This document shows, one piece after another, positions 36,750-45,069 of a stretch of 64,000 nt of DNA (the first letter of the stretch is position 1; each line of letters opens with the position of its first letter). The stretch comes from an uncultured Candidatus Melainabacteria bacterium (GTDB lineage: Bacteria > Cyanobacteriota > Vampirovibrionia > Gastranaerophilales > Gastranaerophilaceae), in assembly GCA_947090755.1 (NCBI GenBank), contig CAMUPF010000003.1:39524-103523 (forward strand). Direction: 5' to 3'. The notes below the pieces were generated by a model. The model was not told where the DNA came from. It worked only from the letters and a program-made list of their open reading frames with translations, and ran no database searches. Made by a program: the position numbers and the translations under genes.

Positions 36750-36813
36750 GTTAATCCTCCTTACTGGGTATTATCCAGTGGAACTACTGTATCATATCCA
36801 GTAAAATAATGCA
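36750..36813. promoter_or_regulatory. Divergent XRE operator region
   Basis: This 64-nt gap has ACTGG..CCAGT as an inverted pair (about 36763-36779), two direct ATCCAGT copies (36773 and 36796 region) and a GGATA half site at the start of the plus gene. TAAAAT (36802-36807) plus N6 leads to the plus-strand ATG, with no Shine-Dalgarno. The repeats could be operators for either regulator. Confidence 0.5.
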
Positions 36814-37032
36814 ATGGATATTGATAGTTATTATGTTAAATTGGGTAAAAATATAAAGAAACAGCGTGAGTTGGCTGCGTTCACTCAAGAAGCTCTTGCG
36901 GAAAAATCTGGTATAAGTCAGGATTATTTAGGCAAGATTGAGGTTAATATTAATAAGCCAGGGTTAAAGACAGTTTTTAAACTTGCGTTAGCTTTGGGTA
37001 TTTCGCCCAAAGACCTTTTTGATTTTGAATAA
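36814..37032 (+). CDS. XRE-family DNA-binding protein, leaderless
   Basis: 72 residues with the HTH IKKQRELAAFTQEALAEKSGISQDYLGKIE, the classic XRE pattern. There is no Shine-Dalgarno sequence; a TAAAAT box ends 6 nt before the ATG. Divergent from the AGGAGG-led XRE gene, so the two are likely to cross-regulate. Confidence 0.85.
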   Translation: MDIDSYYVKLGKNIKKQRELAAFTQEALAEKSGISQDYLGKIEVNINKPGLKTVFKLALALGISPKDLFDFE

Positions 37033-37036
37033 ATAA

Positions 37037-37065
37037 ATCGGGTACCGTTGGGCACCCGACAAAGT
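37037..37065 (-). terminator. Terminator of the HEAT-repeat gene
   Basis: On the minus strand TCGGGTGCC-CAAC-GGTACCCGA (one G-T wobble) then TTTATTTATT. Confidence 0.8.
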
Positions 37066-37097
37066 GAAATTTATTTGATTTAAATAGAAAGGATAGG

Positions 37098-37952
37098 TTA
37101 AACCATTGTGGTTTTCTTTTGTGGTGCAGCACCCGGAATTGACTGCCAGTTTGCTGCCATAATTTTTTTGAATGATTTAAGCGCTGTATCTTCAAGTTCG
37201 CCAAGTTCTTCAGCTTCCATAATCAATTCTCTTAACGGAAGCAACGCTCTTTGGTCGCGAAGTACGCCGAGTGCTGCGGCTGCGCCTGCTCTTACAAGTT
37301 CGTTCTCAGAACGGTTCTTCATAACATCTATCAAAGCCGGGACAGCTTTAGGGTCATTCAATTTGCCCAGAGAAGTAACCGCGTAAATTCTGACGTTTAC
37401 CCATTCGTCATACAACATGTTTATCACCTTATCAACAGCTTTTTTGTTGCCGATTTCGCCTAACGCTCTTGTTGCGTCACATCTTACGTTAACTTTTTCG
37501 TGGTCTAAAGATGCGATTAAAGCGTCTGTTGCAACTTCACCGATTTCGATTAAAGCGTCTGTTGCTGTGATACAAACCTGTGAGTTTTCATCATTCAAAG
37601 CTTCTACTAACGGTTCAACGACGATAGCACCGCCCAAACGGCCCAATGCTCTGGCAGCACGGACACGTACGTCAACGTTGCGGTCTTCTCTTAAAGATTC
37701 AATAAGGTGAGTTGTTGCTTTTGAATCGCCCAATTCACCAAGTGCTCTTGCGGCATATAATCTTACGGAACCGTTTTTATCATTTTTTAATACGTCAATT
37801 AATGGTTCAACAGCTTTAGAATCACCCATTTCGCCAAGGATTCTTGCTGCGTTATATCTAACTTTCTCTGAATTGCTTGTTTTCAAATCTGTTAATAATT
37901 CATTGAAAGATTTTTTAACTTGTTTCTTTTTACTGTTCACACTAATTGTCAT
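37098..37952 (-). CDS. HEAT-repeat (PBS-lyase-like) scaffold protein
   Basis: 284 residues made of about eight HEAT/PBS-lyase repeats of ~31 residues (VRYNAARILGEMGDSKAVEPLIDVLKN, VRLYAARALGELGDSKAT, VRVRAARALGRLGGAIVVEPL, etc.). In cyanobacteria this repeat family includes phycobilin lyases; in non-photosynthetic relatives it is a binding scaffold. There is no bilin-binding Cys pattern to suggest lyase activity. GGAGG precedes the ATG. The repeated relation to cyanobacterial families is one reason for the taxonomic guess. Confidence 0.88.
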   Translation of the reverse strand: MTISVNSKKKQVKKSFNELLTDLKTSNSEKVRYNAARILGEMGDSKAVEPLIDVLKNDKNGSVRLYAARALGELGDSKATTHLIESLREDRNVDVRVRAARALGRLGGAIVVEPLVEALNDENSQVCITATDALIEIGEVATDALIASLDHEKVNVRCDATRALGEIGNKKAVDKVINMLYDEWVNVRIYAVTSLGKLNDPKAVPALIDVMKNRSENELVRAGAAAALGVLRDQRALLPLRELIMEAEELGELEDTALKSFKKIMAANWQSIPGAAPQKKTTMV

Positions 37953-38259
37953 TTAAATTTTTCCTCCGACACCAAATAAATTATTCACTACACTCCTTTA
38001 TAAAGATTTTTTGAATAATTTAATTGCCTTTTACTAATATGATTATTAAAATTTTGTTACATTTTCGGTTTGGTAAAATGTTGTGTTTTTCTAAAAGGGT
38101 AAAACAAACACTTTATATTTAAAGAATAACATTTTTCATTAAGCTTTTCTAGTGCTTGGTAGCATAATTCCAATTTATATTAAAAATTGTTTTTATAAAA
38201 ATAGGGTAGTTTTAATTATAATGCGATTAACAGAAGGAAATATTTCGTTACATATAGTG
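37953..38259. other. AT-rich gap of about 307 nt
   Basis: Runs of A/T only. An ATAGGGTAGTT word (38201-38211) also occurs at 28586-28596 upstream of the exported OB-like gene. No ORF or hairpin of note; presumably carries the HEAT promoter. Confidence 0.4.
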
Positions 38260-39912
38260 CTATCGTGTGATAGTAATAGTGAAACAGGTGCCCTTCCCAA
38301 CTTCACTGTTTACGCAAATTTCGCCCCCATGCTTTTCGATTAGCTTTGCGCAAATCGCCAGCCCGAGCCCTGTTCCGACGCCTACGCCCTTGGTTGTGAA
38401 GCCCGCTGTGAAAATTTTGTCCAGTTTGTCTTCCTCAATGCCAGCCCCATCGTCTTTGATTTTTATTTTTATGTGCTCATCCTGCGCAAATGTAGTGATA
38501 TCAATAGTTCCCTCACCTTCAATCGCCTGACAAGCATTTATTAAAATGTTTGTGAAAACCTGATTCAACATGTTCGGGTAGCATTTTACAGGCGGCAAAC
38601 TACCGTAATTCTTGACTATTTTGATTCTGTTTTTAGTTTCGTGGCGGATTAAATCAAGCGTAAGGTCGATTTCGCTGTTGATATCTGCTTCTTGGAGTTC
38701 AGCCTCGTCAAGACGTACAAATTTTTTCAGTGAAACAACTATATTATTAATACGGTTAATGGCTTCCGCGTCGAGATTATTGATTTCGGTCAGGGTGTCT
38801 GAAATGTCGTTGTGGTCAAGCTTTTGGATGATTTTACGGATAATTGTGTTATTGGATTTGATTGAGGCAACCGGCGTATTGATTTCATGCGCCACGCCTG
38901 CGACCAGTTGGCCAAGTGATGCCATTTTTTCTGAATTTATCAGTTGAACCTGTGTTTCTTTAAGTTCTTTAAGTGCAGATTTCAATTCATTTACTGTGTG
39001 GATATTTTTTTCGTATAATTCAGAGCGCACAATTGCGTTGGCGAACTGGGATGAAATCGCTTCTAATATTTCGCGTTCTTCTTCAATTTCGCGTTTTTTA
39101 TATGAAAGCAGGGTCAGTACTCCCTTCAGATTGTTCAGGTGAAAAACCGGAACAACTATCCTTAGAACCGGTTTCTCGAATTGCGGCGCGCCGGTAAATT
39201 CTGCCAGTTTATTGGTTATTGAAATACATTTATTTTTTATGGCGTCTGTTGTTTTTTCGTCGAATTCAATCGCTGCGGGATAGTTGAAACTATTGCCCTG
39301 AACGGCTTTAGGGTGAAATTTTTCATTTTCAAATTCTGCATAATATACTCTGAACGCGCCAAAAATAGTTAGAAGTTCGTGCAGTGCTGAGTTTAAAATT
39401 TTAGGCAGATCCAGAGATTCAGCGAAAATGTTTGAAACTTTATTAATAAGTGCGATTTTTATTGCCTGTGATTGCGCGTCTGATTTGATTCTGGCGAGTG
39501 CTTCGTTGTCATGCTCCAGTTTAAGGCGTAATTCTTCTGATTTTTGCAGTTTTGTTTCAGTTTCCAAGAGTTGAAGCTGTGCAGAAACATCGTTTAAAAA
39601 CAGAATTGTGTACTTTTGTTTCTTAATTGTTGAGAGTTCGTAATATATATTTTCGGAGTTTTCGCCCCTGTAATTCACAATAGTGGTGAAATTTTCCTTT
39701 GCGCAAACTGCTTGAAAAATAGGCGAAACCATTTCAATATTTTCAGTATCAAGCAGGCAGATATCAAAGTTAAAACTATGCGCAAAGCGTCTGATATCAA
39801 TAGTTTTGCCAAAGGTGCGTTTGAAAACGTTATTGGTGAACAGCACCTCAAACCTGTCGTTTAAGACAAGTATTGCATCCCTGTATTGATTAAAAATGTT
39901 AAACTTTCGCAT
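38260..39912 (-). CDS. Soluble hybrid-less histidine kinase (PAS-GAF-HisKA-HATPase)
   Basis: 550 residues, no transmembrane segment. A PAS-like domain (about 10-105) precedes a coiled coil (115-160), then a GAF domain (about 165-300), a short coil, an H-box SLGQLVAGVAHEINTPVASI with the phospho-acceptor His near residue 342, an N-box NQVFTNILINACQAIEG and G-boxes DDGAGIEEDKLDKIF, GVGTGLGLAICAKLIEKHGG. It senses a soluble cue and should phosphorylate a response regulator, but none is beside it. A TATAAT box lies 11 nt before the ATG (GGGAT follows), so the leader is very short. Confidence 0.9.
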   Translation of the reverse strand: MRKFNIFNQYRDAILVLNDRFEVLFTNNVFKRTFGKTIDIRRFAHSFNFDICLLDTENIEMVSPIFQAVCAKENFTTIVNYRGENSENIYYELSTIKKQKYTILFLNDVSAQLQLLETETKLQKSEELRLKLEHDNEALARIKSDAQSQAIKIALINKVSNIFAESLDLPKILNSALHELLTIFGAFRVYYAEFENEKFHPKAVQGNSFNYPAAIEFDEKTTDAIKNKCISITNKLAEFTGAPQFEKPVLRIVVPVFHLNNLKGVLTLLSYKKREIEEEREILEAISSQFANAIVRSELYEKNIHTVNELKSALKELKETQVQLINSEKMASLGQLVAGVAHEINTPVASIKSNNTIIRKIIQKLDHNDISDTLTEINNLDAEAINRINNIVVSLKKFVRLDEAELQEADINSEIDLTLDLIRHETKNRIKIVKNYGSLPPVKCYPNMLNQVFTNILINACQAIEGEGTIDITTFAQDEHIKIKIKDDGAGIEEDKLDKIFTAGFTTKGVGVGTGLGLAICAKLIEKHGGEICVNSEVGKGTCFTITITR

Positions 39913-39974
39913 ATCCCAACATTATTATAGAACAAAATTCCTCATATATCAAACGGATAAATTTGTAAAAATGC

Positions 39975-40002
39975 TTGCACATTCTGAAAATTTGTATATA
40001 AT
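39975..40002 (+). promoter_or_regulatory. Strong sigma-70 promoter of the HU gene
   Basis: TTGCAC (39975-39980), 16-nt spacer, perfect TATAAT (39997-40002). Confidence 0.8.
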
Positions 40003-40032
40003 GAAGGAGTACATGAGAAAAGGAGTTTTATT

Positions 40033-40311
40033 ATGAACAAAGAAGAATTAGTACAAGAGATCTCAAAAAAGACTAAAGTTACTCAAAAAGATGCAGCAGA
40101 AGTTTTGGGCGCATTAATTGAAACAATTGAAACATCTGTTTCTAAAGGTCAAAAAGTTACTTTGGTTGGTTTCGGTACTTTTGAAGCTCGCAAAAGAGCA
40201 GCAAGAACTGGTAGAAACCCACAAACTGGTAAAGAATTGAAAATTCCTGCTAGAACAGTTCCTACATTCACAGCTGGTAAAAAATTCAAAACTGCAGTTA
40301 ACGGCAAATAG
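40033..40311 (+). CDS. HU-family DNA-binding protein
   Basis: 92 residues, the standard HU length. A dimeric nucleoid protein that bends DNA. N-terminal helical pair MNKEELVQEISKKTKVTQKDA, then the beta-arm VTLVGFGTFEARKRAARTGRNPQTG with the conserved Pro at the tip, and the C-terminal helix TFTAGKKFKTAVNG. AAAAGGAG precedes the ATG; a strong terminator follows. Single, well-expressed gene. Confidence 0.95.
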   Translation: MNKEELVQEISKKTKVTQKDAAEVLGALIETIETSVSKGQKVTLVGFGTFEARKRAARTGRNPQTGKELKIPARTVPTFTAGKKFKTAVNGK

Positions 40312-40332
40312 TTTTTGGATTTGTTAAATTTT

Positions 40333-40367
40333 AAGGGCGGTGCGCAAGCACCGCCCTTGTTTTTTTC
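40333..40367 (+). terminator. Rho-independent terminator of the HU gene
   Basis: AAGGGCGGTGC-GCAA-GCACCGCCCTT followed by GTTTTTTT. Confidence 0.93.
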
Positions 40368-40391
40368 GCAAAATTCGTTATAATAATATTT

Positions 40392-41000
40392 ATGAAAAAG
40401 TTGGCAGTATTACTATTAATGTTATTGGCGCCTTGCCTGATGAATCCGTTGTTTGCTGAGGAGGGTTTTTTAGAGGAAAACCGGCTTCGCGATTATGACG
40501 GGATTCAACTCAATGCGGGAACATTTGTTCCGGTGATTAATACGGCCGAAGTTTCTACGCTGAATTGTGATGAGGGTTTTCCGGTTAAATTTATTGCGAC
40601 GAGTGACCTTTATCTTTATGAAACTACTGTGATTCCGCGCGAAACAGAGTTTTATGGATTTCTGGAAGAAATTAAAGACCCTGTTGTTGGCACAAACGCG
40701 TCAATGAAAATCCGTATTACGCGACTTGTGTATACTGACGGGTTTGAAATCCCTTTGAAAGCATATATTTATACGCCGAATAATAATATTATTGGTGGTG
40801 AATTGACCCCTCCTGCCGAGTGGGTAAAAATTCCGCATTATCAAAAGAGATTTTTCTCAATGCGTTCTTGGGCGCCGACCTTGCAGGTTCGACCGGGGAA
40901 TAAAAGACAGATGGGCCAGCACGTAGCGGTTAAAACAGGTGAAAGGTGTTTTGTCGTTCTGATGGAGCCGGTGATGATTACGCACACGCTAACGGATTGA
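40392..41000 (+). CDS. Exported beta-rich protein, related to the protein at 41305
   Basis: 202 residues. Sec signal at 1-22. The mature part has a repeated fold, FIATSDLYLYETTVIPRETEFYG then MKIRITRLVYTDGFEIPLKAYIYT, which resembles the segment VILGTDFYYNGLKIAPAGSSVTG and LAIRFTGIVTPQGMQIPISAIIKT in the protein at 41305. They are probably paralogues of a beta-barrel-like domain found in envelope or conjugation-type proteins, but no named family. TATAAT ends 7 nt before the ATG, with no Shine-Dalgarno. Confidence 0.65.
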   Translation: MKKLAVLLLMLLAPCLMNPLFAEEGFLEENRLRDYDGIQLNAGTFVPVINTAEVSTLNCDEGFPVKFIATSDLYLYETTVIPRETEFYGFLEEIKDPVVGTNASMKIRITRLVYTDGFEIPLKAYIYTPNNNIIGGELTPPAEWVKIPHYQKRFFSMRSWAPTLQVRPGNKRQMGQHVAVKTGERCFVVLMEPVMITHTLTD

Positions 41001-41129
41001 ATATGGTCGTGAACATTTAGCCATCTATAAAGATACTAATTGAAGGCGGAGCCGATTTTCTCCACTTTTTTCATATATAGTACAAGTTAACAGATTGACA
41101 TCTATAAAACTCTGCAATATGATATTATT

Positions 41130-41282
41130 GTCCGAGAAATTCTCGCGATAAGGAACGTGAGCGAGAATTTTGAGTGGCGTTTTAGACAGCACTCTGCCGA
41201 ACAAACGATTGAGTATCGTTTGTGAGAGGTACGCGGATTGGCAAACCGCGTTTGCCAAACAGGCGGCGGAGAAATGCTTTTA
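41130..41282 (+). repeat. Dispersed structured element, full copy 2
   Basis: About 153 nt. Shares all the constant blocks with 8209-8395. Stems: AAATTCTCGC/GCGAGAATTT (41137-41146 with 41161-41170), ACAAACGAT/ATCGTTTGT (41201-41209 with 41215-41223) and GGCAAAC/GTTTGCC (41240-41246 with 41250-41256). The first and third arms differ from copy 1 by paired changes. It lacks the extra GAGTTGC hairpin of copy 1. It ends 22 nt before the start of the gene at 41305, so here it would sit in that gene's 5' untranslated region if cotranscribed. Confidence 0.82.
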
Positions 41283-41304
41283 CTGAGTAGGAGGGTTTTA
41301 ACTC

Positions 41305-42039
41305 ATGAGAAGATATGTGTATGTGATGGTATTGGCGTCATTATTATCAGCAGGACAGGTTTTGGCTGAAAGCAACTATAATTTTACCGAGGCACCTGTA
41401 ACGCTTCATTCCGATAACTATGAGAGCGTTTCACAACAAATCTTCGCCGATAAAGGAACTTTGCGCGGAAGCGTCGTCACTGTTCCGGCAGGGCAGAATA
41501 TCAAAGCTGTTGTAACTTCTCCTATAAGTTCTGCAACTATGTATAGAGGCCAGAACGTCAGTGTTATTCTGGGTACTGATTTCTACTATAACGGACTTAA
41601 GATTGCTCCGGCAGGAAGCTCTGTTACCGGAGTCGTTTTAGACGCAGCAAAGGCTAAACACGGTAGTATGAACGGTAAATTAGCGATTAGGTTTACGGGA
41701 ATTGTGACCCCTCAAGGTATGCAGATTCCTATTTCCGCCATAATTAAAACCAATGATAATACGGGAGTGCTTGTTGGCGGCACAGCGCTTGATGTAACAA
41801 AGGATTACGGTAAAGATATGGTCGTCGGAGCGGGGGCGGGTGCTGTTACCGGTGTTGTAATGAGCGCAATCGGCGGCGGAAATATTGGCAAAACAGCCGC
41901 GCTTGGTACAGCGGTTGGTGCCGGCGGCGGATTGGTTAAGTCTATCTGGGATAAAGGTAATGATGTCGAAATCCCTACAAATGCGACCATCGACTTGTAC
42001 TTGACCCAGCCGATTACAGTAGTTCCGGCTACGCACTAG
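41305..42039 (+). CDS. Exported glycine-rich membrane-linked protein
   Basis: 244 residues. A Sec signal at 1-21 (AGQVLAES). A beta domain related to the 40392 protein (VTVPAGQNIKAVVTSPI, FTGIVTPQGMQIPISAII) is followed by a Gly/Ala-rich segment VVGAGAGAVTGVVMSAIGGGNIGKT that could span a membrane, and a short C-terminal strand IPTNATIDLYLTQPI. The Gly-zipper-like segment recalls small outer-membrane-associated channel or lipoprotein-like proteins. Has a strong AGGAGG. Function unknown. Confidence 0.65.
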   Translation: MRRYVYVMVLASLLSAGQVLAESNYNFTEAPVTLHSDNYESVSQQIFADKGTLRGSVVTVPAGQNIKAVVTSPISSATMYRGQNVSVILGTDFYYNGLKIAPAGSSVTGVVLDAAKAKHGSMNGKLAIRFTGIVTPQGMQIPISAIIKTNDNTGVLVGGTALDVTKDYGKDMVVGAGAGAVTGVVMSAIGGGNIGKTAALGTAVGAGGGLVKSIWDKGNDVEIPTNATIDLYLTQPITVVPATH

Positions 42040-42113
42040 TTTAGATTAATTGCCTTGACGGCTAATTAAATCTTAACAAATTTTCTTTAGAATTTTTCTA
42101 GTAAGGATATGTA

Positions 42114-43250
42114 ATGTCAATATTAAATCAAGAAGACAATTTAATAGATAAAAATGTAAAAGATAACGAGAGCTTTCATATTCCCGCTGTTTTGTTCGAC
42201 GATGAGGATGAAATCAGTTTAAAGAAATCATTGTTGATTTCATTAGTTTTACACCCTGCGGTTGTTGGAACAATCTGGCTTTTGATGTTCGTGTTAATGC
42301 TTGTCGGGCTTATTAATCCGCTGGCAAAGCGACCTGATTTGAAAACAAAAGATATTGAGTTTGTACTTGTTGAAAAGAGTGCGCCTCCTATAAACAAAAA
42401 GACTCCATATCGTGCGGACAGAGATTCCAGAGCAGGCGGAAAACACGATCCGACTAAGAAAGTTTCATTGCCGTCAGCACCCGGAAACAAAGCGCAAAAG
42501 CCTGCAGCCCCTGCAAAACAGCAACAGGCAAAACAACCTGCAAAGGCTCAAAAACCGGCAGCGGCACAACCGGCAAAACCTCAACAAACAGCTTCTGCGC
42601 AGCCTGCGGCACAGCCTACAAAACAGCCGCCAAGCGCAAAACCTTCTTTAAGACCGGCTATGACCCCTAAAGTCGTAGAAAGACCGACTTCTAAATTTAC
42701 AGTTCCTGTTCCAACGGGTGGAACTCAGGCCGGCAAATATTCAACCGGCCCTGTAAGCGGCTCAGGTAAAGCGGCTTCGCAGTCAGTAAGTTCTGCCAAA
42801 GCGGGAAGCACGCCTTCTCCTACGCTTGCACCAACAGGCGGTGGTTCTGCAAACGGTTCGAAACTTGCAAATTCAGGCGGCGGCTACGGTTCAGTCGGAA
42901 ATCCGGGGCCTGGAAACCCTAACGGAGCACCGGGTATCGATGCAATCAGAGAACCTGATTTCGGGCCGTATATGAGAGAATTACAAAGAAGAATTAAAAT
43001 GAATTGGGATCCGCCAAAAGGCGATCAGAGCAAGCGTGTAGTTTTGATGTTCAAAATTGCAAAAGACGGTAGACTGCTTTCCTGCTCTGTTCATAAATCA
43101 TCAGGACTTCCAAATGCTGATAAAGCGGCGATTCAGGCAGTTCAGTTGACAGCACCGTTCAAACCGCTGCCGCCGGACTTTAAAGGCCCTAACATTGATA
43201 TTCAGTTCACCTTTGACTACAACGTCTTCGGCGCGACGGGATACAACTAA
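42114..43250 (+). CDS. tonB: TonB-like energy transducer
   Basis: 378 residues. One N-terminal membrane helix (about 42-65, HPAVVGTIWLLMFVLML), a long Pro/Ala/Gln/Lys-rich periplasmic spacer (about 115-250, with PAAPAKQQQAKQ type sequence) and a C-terminal TonB/TolA domain: YMRELQRRIKMNWDPPKG, VVLMFKIAKDGRLLSCSVHKSSGL, AIQAVQLTAPFKPLPP. It transmits the proton motive force from ExbB/ExbD to outer-membrane transporters; TolA is the alternative reading. No TonB-dependent receptor is in the window. Same orientation as exbB-exbD-exbD, so the four form one operon. Confidence 0.85.
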   Translation: MSILNQEDNLIDKNVKDNESFHIPAVLFDDEDEISLKKSLLISLVLHPAVVGTIWLLMFVLMLVGLINPLAKRPDLKTKDIEFVLVEKSAPPINKKTPYRADRDSRAGGKHDPTKKVSLPSAPGNKAQKPAAPAKQQQAKQPAKAQKPAAAQPAKPQQTASAQPAAQPTKQPPSAKPSLRPAMTPKVVERPTSKFTVPVPTGGTQAGKYSTGPVSGSGKAASQSVSSAKAGSTPSPTLAPTGGGSANGSKLANSGGGYGSVGNPGPGNPNGAPGIDAIREPDFGPYMRELQRRIKMNWDPPKGDQSKRVVLMFKIAKDGRLLSCSVHKSSGLPNADKAAIQAVQLTAPFKPLPPDFKGPNIDIQFTFDYNVFGATGYN

Positions 43251-43290
43251 TAACTAAAAAAGTGTTACAATATAAAATGAGGATAAAATT

Positions 43291-43938
43291 ATGAATTTAT
43301 TGTGGGAATCAATTAAAATGGACTGGGCGGTATTGACACCGATTTTCTTATGCTCCGTGGCTGTAGTTGCGGTTGTTATTCAGAAGGCTATTTTCTTCAA
43401 AAATAACAAAAGAAATATCGTTCCGTACGTAAAATCTTTGCAAAAAGAACTTGCAAGAAACAACCTTGAAACAGTTGAAAATATGGCTGTTCAATGCGGC
43501 GGTATTATCGGTGACGTTACAGAAGAAGCGGTTAGAATTTTTTCTAAACAAAAAGGCGGTTTCTCACGTTCATTCGATTTGGTTACAGCGCTTTCTGTAA
43601 GAAAATTGGAAAAGAATTTGACAGTTCTCGGTACAGTTGGTGGTGTAGCACCGTTCTTAGGTTTGTTCGGTACAGTTGTTCGTATCTTGATTACATTCCA
43701 GGATTTGGCTCAACAAGGTAACCAGTCAGCAGCCGTTGCATCCGGTATTGCATCTGCATTGATTGCTACCGCATTCGGTTTGGGCGTTGCGATTGTAGCG
43801 GTTGTATTCTACAACTACTTTCAGGCAACTGTTCGTCAATATGAAGCTAACTTCCAATTAATCAAAATGTTGTTCTTAAGCTTCATCGACGGTAAAGACG
43901 AAAGCAGCTTACAAACTTCAAGTAATATTGCACTCTAA
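43291..43938 (+). CDS. exbB: ExbB/TolQ/MotA-family proton channel
   Basis: 215 residues with three membrane segments: the N-terminal (about 10-28), and two at about 115-135 and 155-175. The segment GTVGGVAPFLGLFGTVVRILITF and SGIASALIATAFGLGVAIVAVVFYNYF carry the MotA/TolQ/ExbB signature, with the conserved pore-lining residues. Pairs with ExbD to use the proton gradient. Between tonB and two exbD genes. The cytoplasmic domain is at about 30-110. Confidence 0.92.
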   Translation: MNLLWESIKMDWAVLTPIFLCSVAVVAVVIQKAIFFKNNKRNIVPYVKSLQKELARNNLETVENMAVQCGGIIGDVTEEAVRIFSKQKGGFSRSFDLVTALSVRKLEKNLTVLGTVGGVAPFLGLFGTVVRILITFQDLAQQGNQSAAVASGIASALIATAFGLGVAIVAVVFYNYFQATVRQYEANFQLIKMLFLSFIDGKDESSLQTSSNIAL

Positions 43939-43949
43939 TCGAGGTTAAA

Positions 43950-44402
43950 ATGGCTATTAAAACAGGAAAAAATGCGTTATTCACAGAAATAAATATAACT
44001 CCGCTGACGGATATCTTTCTCGTGCTTTTAATCATTATGATGGTTGTGGCACCGACTTTTCAGGACAATGATACATCAATCACAATGCCTGAGATTAACA
44101 GCGGGCTGACTATTGAACAGAAAAACGCAACGATTTCTGTGAATAAGTCCGGTGAGCTTTATTTGAACGGAACCTCAATTAGAAAAGAAGATTTGGTTCA
44201 GGCGCTTGTAGATTTAAAACCTGAACTTGAAACCCCTGAGGTTGTAGTGAAAGCTGACACACAGGTAAAAAGTTCGGAAATTATGAACATTATGAACGCA
44301 GCGCAGGAGGCTGAATTCACAAAGCTTATTGTCGCAGGTGAACCTCTTTCAAAAAAAGAACAAAACGAACTTAAACGACAAAACGAGGAGGTTAATGGCT
44401 AA
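43950..44402 (+). CDS. exbD: ExbD/TolR protein, first copy
   Basis: 150 residues. One N-terminal membrane helix with the key Asp in ITPLTDIFLVLLIIMMVV, then a periplasmic ExbD fold (FQDNDTSITMPEI, ATISVNKSGELYLNGTSI, EVVVKADTQVKSSEIMNIMNAAQEA). The Asp (about residue 21) is needed for proton use. It is coupled to the second copy through TAATG. The extra Lys/Glu-rich tail may contact a partner. Confidence 0.9.
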   Translation: MAIKTGKNALFTEINITPLTDIFLVLLIIMMVVAPTFQDNDTSITMPEINSGLTIEQKNATISVNKSGELYLNGTSIRKEDLVQALVDLKPELETPEVVVKADTQVKSSEIMNIMNAAQEAEFTKLIVAGEPLSKKEQNELKRQNEEVNG

Positions 44403-44791
44403 TGGCTGAAAATCGCGGTGAATTTAATGAAATTAATATTACGCCTTTGACAGATATCTTTCTGGTTCTGTTGATTATAATGATGGTAATCGCGCCAATG
44501 CTTGACCAGCAGGGTTTACACCTGACTGTTCCTGAAAATGTAGCAGAACAGGTTCATAATAAAGATGTCAAAATTTTGACCGTTAGAATTTCCCCTGAAG
44601 ACAGATTTTTTGTTGATGAACAAGAGGTTTCAGCGGAACAATTGCAGATAGCGATTGCGGGAAAAGTTAAGGAGTATCCTGACGGTGTGCTGATTCAATC
44701 CGACGATAACGCGACCCACGGCGCTATCGTGAAGGTTATGGACAGCGCGCGCAACGCAGGCGTTACCGGAATCTCACTAGAAGAAATCTAA
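44402..44791 (+). CDS. exbD: ExbD/TolR protein, second copy
   Basis: 129 residues, shorter than the preceding exbD but with the same ITPLTDIFLVLLIIMMVIAP helix and Asp, and the ExbD fold (LHLTVPENVAEQ, VRISPEDRFFVDEQEV, VLIQSDDNATHGAIVKVMDSARNAG). Two non-identical ExbD proteins next to one ExbB suggest a mixed ExbD dimer. Overlaps the previous gene by one base (TAATG). Confidence 0.9.
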   Translation: MAENRGEFNEINITPLTDIFLVLLIIMMVIAPMLDQQGLHLTVPENVAEQVHNKDVKILTVRISPEDRFFVDEQEVSAEQLQIAIAGKVKEYPDGVLIQSDDNATHGAIVKVMDSARNAGVTGISLEEI

Positions 44792-44822
44792 GGTTATAAA
44801 AAACGACGAAGGCAAATAACCC

Positions 44823-44851
44823 TTGACAAAATGCAGCAAATAGTAAATAAT
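44823..44851 (+). promoter_or_regulatory. Sigma-70 promoter of a candidate small RNA
   Basis: TTGACA (44823-44828), 17-nt spacer, AATAAT (44846-44851). Start site near 44858. Confidence 0.6.
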
Positions 44852-44857
44852 ATACTT

Positions 44858-44975
44858 ATAGGGGCAAGCCCTTAACAATATTTAGTCGTCTTGTTAAGAG
44901 CTTGACTTCATACCCTATAACCAAATCATAATTATTTTTAAAACCGTTATAATTACCGTTATAACGGTTTTAATT
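44858..44975 (+). ncRNA. Candidate small RNA with stacked hairpins
   Basis: Begins near 44858. An outer pair TATAGGG (44857-44863)/CCCTATA (44913-44919) encloses a 13-bp stem AAGCCCTTAACAA (44866-44878)/TTGTTAAGAGCTT (44891-44903) with one mismatch. Downstream a terminator (44940-44971) completes a ~115-nt transcript. There is no ORF. No known RNA family is recognised. Confidence 0.5.
44940..44971 (+). terminator. Hairpin terminator
   Basis: AAAACCGTTATAA, 6-nt loop TTACCG, TTATAACGGTTTT, then AATTATTTCTTT. Near-symmetrical, so may also act for the minus-strand ahcY. Confidence 0.75.
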
Positions 44976-45069
44976 ATTTCTTTGGCCATATTATCACCCC
45001 CTTTCCGACCGATTTCTCCATATAATCGCGTGTGTCGGTGCAGGTGTGGGTACTACCCTTGATAATATA

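Noticed and set aside
37098..37952. Phycobilin lyase
   Set aside because: HEAT repeats of this type alone do not show lyase function, and no phycobiliprotein or photosynthesis gene is in the window.
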